Assembly: GCA_023446865.1 (NCBI GenBank)
Contig: JAEXPL010000266.1
Span: forward strand, 1 to 8,574
DNA from: Verrucomicrobiota bacterium
GTDB lineage: Bacteria; Verrucomicrobiota; Verrucomicrobiia; Opitutales; Opitutaceae
DNA: 8,574 bases
Direction: 5' to 3'
The translations under genes were made by a program, and so were the position numbers. How positions within the stretch are numbered: position 1 is the first letter of the stretch; each line of letters starts with the position of its first letter. The notes under the pieces are model-generated. The model made no database searches. It had not been told where the DNA came from and worked only from the letters and a program-made list of their open reading frames with translations. This document shows, piece by piece, positions 5,992-8,574 of this stretch.

Positions 5992-6798
5992 ATGTCCACC
6001 GCCGACAGTCCTTCGTCCACGAGCCACCGGCCCACGCTCCGGCGCCGCCTGCGCGCGCTCTGGCGCCTGACTGCCCTCGGCGGCGGTTTCGTCTGCGGCG
6101 CGCTGCTCTTCCTCGTCACCGCCGGCCCGTGGTCCGGCTTCCGCCGGCGCTCCCTCTGGCTGCACCGCACTTGCAGCCTCATGCTGCGCACGCTCAACAT
6201 CCGCTTCGTCGTCGAAGGCGAGCCGCGGCCGTGCACCGGCGTCGTGGCCAGCAACCACGTCAGCTACCTCGACATCCTCGTCCTCTCCGCCGCCACCCCG
6301 CAGGTCTTTCTCGCCAAGTCCGAGGTGCGCGACTGGCCGGTCGTCGGCTGGTTCGCCCGCGCCGCCGGCACCCAGTTCATCGACCGCAACCGCCGCTCCG
6401 ACGTCGCCCGCCAAAACGCCGACTTCGCCCACATCGTCGAGCACGACGCCGTGCTCACCCTCTTTCTCGAGGGCACCAGCACCGACGGCGCCACGGTGCG
6501 CCCCTTCCGCTCCTCATTGCTCGAGCCAGCTGTCGAACACCGCTGGCCCGTCACGCCCGCAGCGATCCACTACACCTGCACCGGCGGCGACGTTGCGCAG
6601 GATGTCTGCTGGTGGGGCGACATGGGTTTCTTCGAACACCTCTTCCGCCTCGTGCGTGTCGACTCGGTCACCGCCCACCTGCGCTTCGGCTCGCCCGTCG
6701 CCGCCGCGGAGGATCGCAAGGCACTGGCCGCGTGCCTCCATGGCGAAGTCCTCGCGCTGAAGAGCCGCGCCGTCGAGACCGCCGCGCTCGTCGCCTGA
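5992..6798 (+). CDS. 1-acyl-sn-glycerol-3-phosphate acyltransferase family protein (PlsC/OlsA-like)
   Basis: A membrane-associated acyltransferase of the PlsC family. In ornithine-lipid synthesis, OlsA of this family adds the second acyl chain, to the 3-hydroxyl of the lyso-lipid; other members acylate lysophosphatidic acid. The 268-aa product has a basic N-terminus, then one hydrophobic segment (about 27-46). Catalytic motif I is NHVSYLD (88-94), with His89 and Asp94 forming the HX4D pair. Motif II is FIDRNRRS (129-136). Motif III is FLEGTSTDG (158-166), with Leu159 in place of the usual Pro. The EGTSTDG form is common in OlsA-like and short PlsC-like proteins. The next gene starts seven bases after the stop, so the two are probably co-transcribed. 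The OlsB-like enzyme about 2.1 kb upstream on the same strand supports, but does not prove, a role in aminolipid synthesis. Confidence 0.88.
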   Translation: MSTADSPSSTSHRPTLRRRLRALWRLTALGGGFVCGALLFLVTAGPWSGFRRRSLWLHRTCSLMLRTLNIRFVVEGEPRPCTGVVASNHVSYLDILVLSAATPQVFLAKSEVRDWPVVGWFARAAGTQFIDRNRRSDVARQNADFAHIVEHDAVLTLFLEGTSTDGATVRPFRSSLLEPAVEHRWPVTPAAIHYTCTGGDVAQDVCWWGDMGFFEHLFRLVRVDSVTAHLRFGSPVAAAEDRKALAACLHGEVLALKSRAVETAALVA

Positions 6799-6805
6799 TC
6801 GCGCC

Positions 6806-8574
6806 ATGGCCGTCCCGACCACCACCCGGCCGTTGCGCGTCTTTCTGCCGCCCAATCTCGCCGCCTGCGCCCCGCGCGACGCCATCCCGCTCAAGATCGA
6901 GGGCTCGCCCTCCAACCTGCCCGAGATCCTCGTCGCCGCCTGCCCCGGCACCGGCCCGTGGCTGCTGCCGCTGAAACGTGCCGAACTCCGCGTGCTCATC
7001 CATCTCCTGCGCGGCCAGCCGGTCTTCCGCTGGGTCAACATCCCGTTCGAGCCCATCCCCTGGCGCGGCGACGAGCTCGCCACCGTCAGCGCGCTGCTCG
7101 CGGAAACCGGAAACCAGAAACCGGAGACCGGAAACGCCGAGCCGCCGCGCACCGCCCCGTCCACCGAGTCCACGCCGTCCCGAGCGTCCGCTCCCGCTTC
7201 GCCCGACCGCGCCGCCCTCATCGCGCAGCTGGCCGGCAACCGCAAGCCCCTCGGCGCCCCGCGCCCCTCCCTGCCACCCGCTCAACGCACCTGGCGCAGC
7301 CCCAACGTGCCGCCGCTGCGCCCCGGCCAGAACGTGCGCCCCACCGAGGCCCCGCCCGCCGCCATGCTCGTCGACGGCTCCGAGCACTTCCTCGCGCTCA
7401 CGCTCCCCTCGCGCGAAAACATCGCGTACCCGGCCATCCTTGACGCCGTGAAGTCCGCCGGCTTCCAGCTCGAGGCCAGCACCCGCAAGTGGTGGCTGCG
7501 CGACCGCCACCGCACCCTCACCTTCCTCGCCTCCTACTGGGAACGCCTCGAGAAGGGCTGGGGCGCGCAGTTCACCGACAACTTCCGCCGCAACACCGCC
7601 AAACTCCGCCTCGCCACCGTCGACGCGCGCGTCGAGGCGATCGGCGACGAGTTCGAGGTCTCCGTCGCGCTCGATGCCGGCGGCGCCTCGCTCGACACGC
7701 TCAAGAGCCAGCTCGCCCAGGGTCGCGGCTACGTCGAGCACGGCGGCGCGGTGTACCTCGTGCCCGCCGCCGCCGTCGAGAAACTGCACCAGGCCCAGCA
7801 GGCCCTCGCCGGCTCGCTCAACGCCCCGTTCCTACCCGCTGCGCGCCAGCGCATCGCCCGCCACCGCGCCGCCGAACTCCAGGAAACCCTCGAGAGCCTC
7901 TCGCCCAACTTCCGCCCGCCCGAGGCCTGGCGCGAACACAGCGATGCGCTCCGCCAGCTCACCAGCCTCGCGCCGGCGCCGATTCCCGCCGCGCTCACCA
8001 GCGCGCTCCGCCCGTACCAAAACCTCGGCGTCGCCTGGCTCTGGCACCTCCACCGCCACGGCCTCGGCGGCGTCCTCGCCGACGAGATGGGCCTCGGCAA
8101 GACCGCCCAGACCATCGCACTGCTGAGCGCCCTGCACGGCGAGACCGGAGACCGGAAACCGGAGACCGGAAAGGCCTCCGTCCAGCGCCCTCGCCTATTC
8201 GACCCATCCGCCCCATCGGACCTATCCGCAAGCTCTCGCCCCGGGCTCCGCTCCGGCGCCTCCCTCGTCGTCTGCCCGGCCTCGCTCACCGAAAACTGGC
8301 GACGCGAGCTCGCGCGCTTCGCTCCGGAGCTGCGCGTGTTCGTGCACCACGGCGCCAACCGCCTCGCCGCCCCGCCCGGCGGCCGTGCGCACGATGTGGT
8401 CGTCACCTCCTACGGTACCCTCGTGCGCGACCAGGAGCTGTTCGCCGAGGCCGACCTGCGTTGCCTCGTGGCCGACGAGGCCCAGCACGCCAAGAACCGC
8501 CGTTCCCAGGCCGCCGCCGCGCTCCGCGCCCTCTCGGCCGAGGCGCGCTTCTGCCTCACCGGCACACCGGTCGA
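6806..8574 (+). CDS. SNF2-family DEAD/DEAH-box helicase, 3' end outside window
   Basis: The N-terminal 589 residues of a bacterial SNF2-type ATPase; the reading frame is open to the last base. In order: an N-terminal domain (1-98); a Pro/Ser/Thr/Ala-rich linker (about 100-185) that opens with the repeat ETGNQKPETGN (100-110); an accessory domain (about 190-400) containing STRKWWLRDRHRTL; and then the helicase core. The core begins ALRPYQNLGVAWLWHL, followed by motif I DEMGLGKT (426-433), motif Ia SLVVCPASLTENWRREL (486-502), motif II DEAQH (557-561) and the start of motif III LTGTPV (584-589). SNF2 proteins translocate on duplex DNA and remodel protein-DNA complexes; the target here is unknown. 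Residues 445-485, between motifs I and Ia, form an insert made largely of two short-period repeats. The ATG at 6806 is seven bases after the acyltransferase stop. The C-terminal RecA lobe must lie beyond the window. Confidence 0.94.
   Translation, partial: MAVPTTTRPLRVFLPPNLAACAPRDAIPLKIEGSPSNLPEILVAACPGTGPWLLPLKRAELRVLIHLLRGQPVFRWVNIPFEPIPWRGDELATVSALLAETGNQKPETGNAEPPRTAPSTESTPSRASAPASPDRAALIAQLAGNRKPLGAPRPSLPPAQRTWRSPNVPPLRPGQNVRPTEAPPAAMLVDGSEHFLALTLPSRENIAYPAILDAVKSAGFQLEASTRKWWLRDRHRTLTFLASYWERLEKGWGAQFTDNFRRNTAKLRLATVDARVEAIGDEFEVSVALDAGGASLDTLKSQLAQGRGYVEHGGAVYLVPAAAVEKLHQAQQALAGSLNAPFLPAARQRIARHRAAELQETLESLSPNFRPPEAWREHSDALRQLTSLAPAPIPAALTSALRPYQNLGVAWLWHLHRHGLGGVLADEMGLGKTAQTIALLSALHGETGDRKPETGKASVQRPRLFDPSAPSDLSASSRPGLRSGASLVVCPASLTENWRRELARFAPELRVFVHHGANRLAAPPGGRAHDVVVTSYGTLVRDQELFAEADLRCLVADEAQHAKNRRSQAAAALRALSAEARFCLTGTPV
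7103..7135 (+). repeat. heptanucleotide tandem repeat, first array in the SNF2 gene
   Basis: Consecutive 7-base units starting at 7103 read GAAACCG, GAAACCA, GAAACCG, GAGACCG and a partial GAAAC, consensus GARACCG. Seven is not a multiple of three, so three units encode a seven-residue period, seen as ETGNQKP then ETGNAE. The array sits at the start of a disordered-looking linker. Confidence 0.8.
8141..8172 (+). repeat. heptanucleotide tandem repeat, second array in the SNF2 gene
   Basis: Units from 8141 read GAGACCG, GAGACCG, GAAACCG, GAGACCG and a partial GAAA, the same GARACCG family as the array at 7103-7135 and in the same reading frame. It encodes ETGDRKPETGK, at residues 446-456, within the helicase core just after motif I. 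Confidence 0.8.
8193..8228 (+). repeat. 9-bp tandem repeat in the SNF2 gene
   Basis: Four consecutive 9-base units: GCCTATTCG, ACCCATCCG, CCCCATCGG, ACCTATCCG, with shared core CYNATYSG. Each unit adds exactly three codons, giving the triplets LFD, PSA, PSD, LSA. It lies 20 bases after the second heptanucleotide array and in the same protein insert. Confidence 0.65.

Noticed and set aside
5791..6444. N-terminal extension of the MuiA-like frame
   Set aside because: It would be antisense to the acyltransferase gene and would place the signal peptide about 220 residues inside the protein.
6668..7789. 373-codon minus-strand frame opposite the acyltransferase and SNF2 genes
   Set aside because: Gly/Arg/Ala-rich shadow; it includes VSGF-type peptides that only reflect the heptanucleotide repeat.
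1..8574. CRISPR array, tRNA/rRNA, prophage or defence cluster
   Set aside because: No regularly spaced repeats with unique spacers, no recognisable RNA gene, and no phage or nuclease genes. The lone SNF2-family gene could occur in defence systems, but the visible neighbour is a lipid acyltransferase and the 3' side is not available.

Overview
The window is high-GC, tightly packed bacterial chromosome. It most resembles the Opitutaceae (Verrucomicrobiota). This is inferred from the particular RAYT transposase type, the TatT/TRAP pair, weak or absent Shine-Dalgarno sequences, and 7-bp and 9-bp microsatellites inside genes. It cannot be proved from the sequence alone.

Layout. Bases 1-813 hold a REP-associated tyrosine transposase (RAYT, +), with a head-to-head pair of REP hairpins on each side. 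Bases 814-2810 (minus strand) hold a two-gene operon: a TatT-type lipoprotein followed by a TRAP solute-binding protein of the DctP family. The TRAP permease subunits are not in the window. Bases 2811-3086 are a divergent intergenic region. Bases 3087-3866 (+) encode an OlsB-like GNAT N-acyltransferase. A lone REP sits at 3908-3932 in the convergent gap. Bases 4012-5790 (minus) encode an exported MuiA/DUF4139-family protein with coiled coils. Bases 5791-5991 are a second divergent intergenic region, with two abutting dyads next to the downstream start codon. Bases 5992-6798 (+) encode a PlsC/OlsA-like acyltransferase. Seven bases later, at 6806, a SNF2-family helicase starts and runs off the window end.

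How the genes may fit together. The OlsB-like and OlsA-like enzymes would together make an ornithine (aminoacyl) lipid, although the muiA-like gene on the opposite strand separates them. TatT and its binding protein should form a periplasmic solute-capture complex of the TPAT (tetratricopeptide-repeat-protein-associated TRAP) type. The RAYT and its REPs form a self-contained repeat-spreading module. The SNF2 gene is distinctive because short-period repeats have expanded in frame within it, including between helicase motifs I and Ia.

I found no RNA genes, CRISPR arrays, prophage or classical insertion sequences, and no clear case for an undescribed multi-gene system. The most informative signals are the covarying REP hairpins around the RAYT, the repeat-derived insert in the SNF2 motor, and the atypical ligand pocket of the TRAP binding protein.
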